Assembly (NCBI GenBank): GCA_934155165.1
Contig: CAKPGS010000004.1
Span: 1 to 41,913 of the forward strand
Length of the DNA: 41,913 nt
DNA from: an uncultured Clostridia bacterium
GTDB taxonomy: Bacteria > Bacillota > Clostridia > TANB77 > CAG-508
Direction of reading: 5' to 3'
This document shows positions 40,733 to 41,913 of the stretch, piece after piece (the first letter of the stretch is position 1; the number at the start of each line of letters is the position of its first letter). Below the pieces are notes generated by a model that made no database searches, was not told where the DNA came from, and saw only the letters and a program-made list of their open reading frames with translations. Position numbers and translations under genes: made by a program.

Positions 40733-41913
40733 ATGATAAACGATAAAATAAGAAACATAGCAATAATAGCTCACGTAGACCACGGAAAAACAACTTTAGT
40801 AGATGCACTACTAAAACAAAGTCACGTTTTTAGAGAAAACGAACAAGTAGATGAAAGAATAATGGACTCAAATGACCTAGAAAAAGAAAGAGGAATAACA
40901 ATTCTTTCTAAAAACACATCTGTAATGTACAATGGTGTAAAAATAAATATAGTAGATACACCAGGACATGCAGACTTTGGAGGAGAAGTTGAAAGAGTTT
41001 TAAAAACAGTTGATGGTGTTTTATTATTAGTAGATGCTTTTGAAGGACCAATGCCACAAACAAGAGAAGTTCTAAAAAAATCATTAGCATTAAACTTAAA
41101 ACCAATAGTTGTAATAAACAAAATAGATAGACCAGGTTCAGAACCATTAAAAGTTGTAGATAAAGTTTTAGACTTATTTATAGAATTAGATGCAAACGAA
41201 GAACAATTAGAATTTCCAGTTATATATGCATCAGCTAAAAATGGAATTGCAAAAATGAACTTAGAAGATGAAACAGATAATGTTAACTGTATTTTTGAAA
41301 CAATAATTAATGAAATTAATGCGCCAAAATGTGATGAAGAAGGACCAGCACAAATGTTAGTATCTAACATAGATTATGACGATTATGTTGGAAGAATTGC
41401 AGTAGGTAGAGTAGAACGTGGAATTATGAAAGTAGGAATGCCAGTTGCAATATGTGGAAAAGAAGATAAAATAACACAAGGAAGAATTTCTAAAGTATAT
41501 ACACATATGGGATTAAATAAAGTAGAAGTTGAAGAAGGAAAAGCCGGAGACATAATAGAAATTGCAGGAATACCAGAAATCAACATAGGAGATACAATAT
41601 GTGATCTAAACAATCCAGAAAAAATACCATTTGTAGATATAGACGAACCAACAGTTTCTATGACATTTAGTGTAAACAATGGACCACTTGCAGGAAGAGA
41701 AGGAAAATTTATTACATCAAGACACATTAGAGATAGATTATTCAAAGAACTTGAAAGAAATGTAAGTTTACGTGTAAAAGATACAGACTCAGCAGATTCT
41801 TTTGAAGTATCTGGTAGAGGAGAATTACACTTATCAGTATTAATAGAAACAATGAGAAGAGAAGGATTTGAACTTTTAGTATCTCGTCCAAAAGTTATTA
41901 TAAAAGAAATTGA
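40733..41913 (+). CDS. typA: Ribosome-binding GTPase TypA/BipA (partial)
   Basis: TypA is a translational GTPase related to EF-G that helps 50S assembly and stress adaptation. ATG 40733 is nine bases after AAGGAG. The GTPase domain shows G1 AHVDHGKTTL, the switch region DSNDLEKERGITILSKNTSV, G3 VDTPGHADFGGEVERV, and G4 NKIDRPGSEP. Domain II (about 195-290) and the beginning of domain III, with SVNNGPLAGREGKFITSRHI and SGRGELHLSVLIETMRREGF, follow. The window ends after 393 complete codons of roughly 600, so the C-terminus is outside. Confidence 0.97.
   Translation, partial: MINDKIRNIAIIAHVDHGKTTLVDALLKQSHVFRENEQVDERIMDSNDLEKERGITILSKNTSVMYNGVKINIVDTPGHADFGGEVERVLKTVDGVLLLVDAFEGPMPQTREVLKKSLALNLKPIVVINKIDRPGSEPLKVVDKVLDLFIELDANEEQLEFPVIYASAKNGIAKMNLEDETDNVNCIFETIINEINAPKCDEEGPAQMLVSNIDYDDYVGRIAVGRVERGIMKVGMPVAICGKEDKITQGRISKVYTHMGLNKVEVEEGKAGDIIEIAGIPEINIGDTICDLNNPEKIPFVDIDEPTVSMTFSVNNGPLAGREGKFITSRHIRDRLFKELERNVSLRVKDTDSADSFEVSGRGELHLSVLIETMRREGFELLVSRPKVIIKEI

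Overview
The window looks like chromosome of an AT-rich, Gram-positive, probably spore-forming member of the Clostridia. The evidence is a very strong A/T codon bias (AGA and ATA dominate), Shine-Dalgarno sites close to AGGAGG, frequent TTG starts, a T-box before pheST, CIRCE operators before hrcA, LPXTG/sortase surface proteins, and a dipicolinate synthase subunit with a PdaB-like deacetylase. The species cannot be named from this sequence. Almost everything is housekeeping. I see no prophage, insertion sequence, CRISPR array, tRNA or rRNA.

Layout. 1-2.0 kb: end of glycyl-tRNA synthetase, a small unknown gene, and mtaB. 2.1-6.5 kb: two small unknown genes, then a T-box and pheS-pheT. 6.5-13.7 kb: a GT-C membrane glycosyltransferase, a zinc-ribbon/HTH protein, tmcAL (minus strand), rnhA, an MscS channel, then minus-strand dacF-type carboxypeptidase and VanW-like genes. 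13.8-20.2 kb: a 48-residue membrane peptide, rpmE, ychF, a short LPKTG protein convergent with its likely sortase, inorganic pyrophosphatase, a TPR membrane protein, dpsA and uppP. 20.2-20.7 kb: a gene-free stretch full of inverted repeats. 20.7-26.1 kb: recJ-relA-metallo-hydrolase and a polysaccharide deacetylase. 26.2-31.0 kb: a tandem OB-fold SSB-like protein, another GT-C protein, lspA, rluD and an RsuA/RluB-type synthase. 31.1-33.2 kb: an LPKTG-anchored papain-like protease. 33.3-38.2 kb: the hrcA-grpE-dnaK-dnaJ heat-shock operon behind two CIRCE-like operators. 38.3-41.9 kb: a P-loop/Asp23-like protein, cmk, a plsC-like frame, and the start of typA.

Most unusual features. (1) cmk runs through two in-frame copies of a dispersed palindromic repeat, and the following plsC frame has no usable start codon. 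An A8 run right after the second repeat sits where a one-base slip would join the two into one Cmk-PlsC polypeptide. (2) Two dispersed repeat families occupy the window: GC-rich palindromes, mostly prefixed TGTAGGGG, and 100-170 bp imperfect inverted repeats. (3) LspA and PlsC each carry Lys where a catalytic Asp is expected; the deacetylase and the papain-like protease also depart from their family catalytic motifs. (4) A structured leader of unknown class precedes typA.

Working together: the surface module (sortase plus two LPKTG proteins), wall enzymes (UppP, carboxypeptidase, VanW-like, deacetylase, LspA) and translation/stress genes (PheRS, MtaB, TmcAL, RluD, RsuA/RluB, L31, YchF, TypA, RelA, HrcA regulon) describe a normal clostridial core genome in which the intergenic spaces have been colonised by small palindromic repeats.
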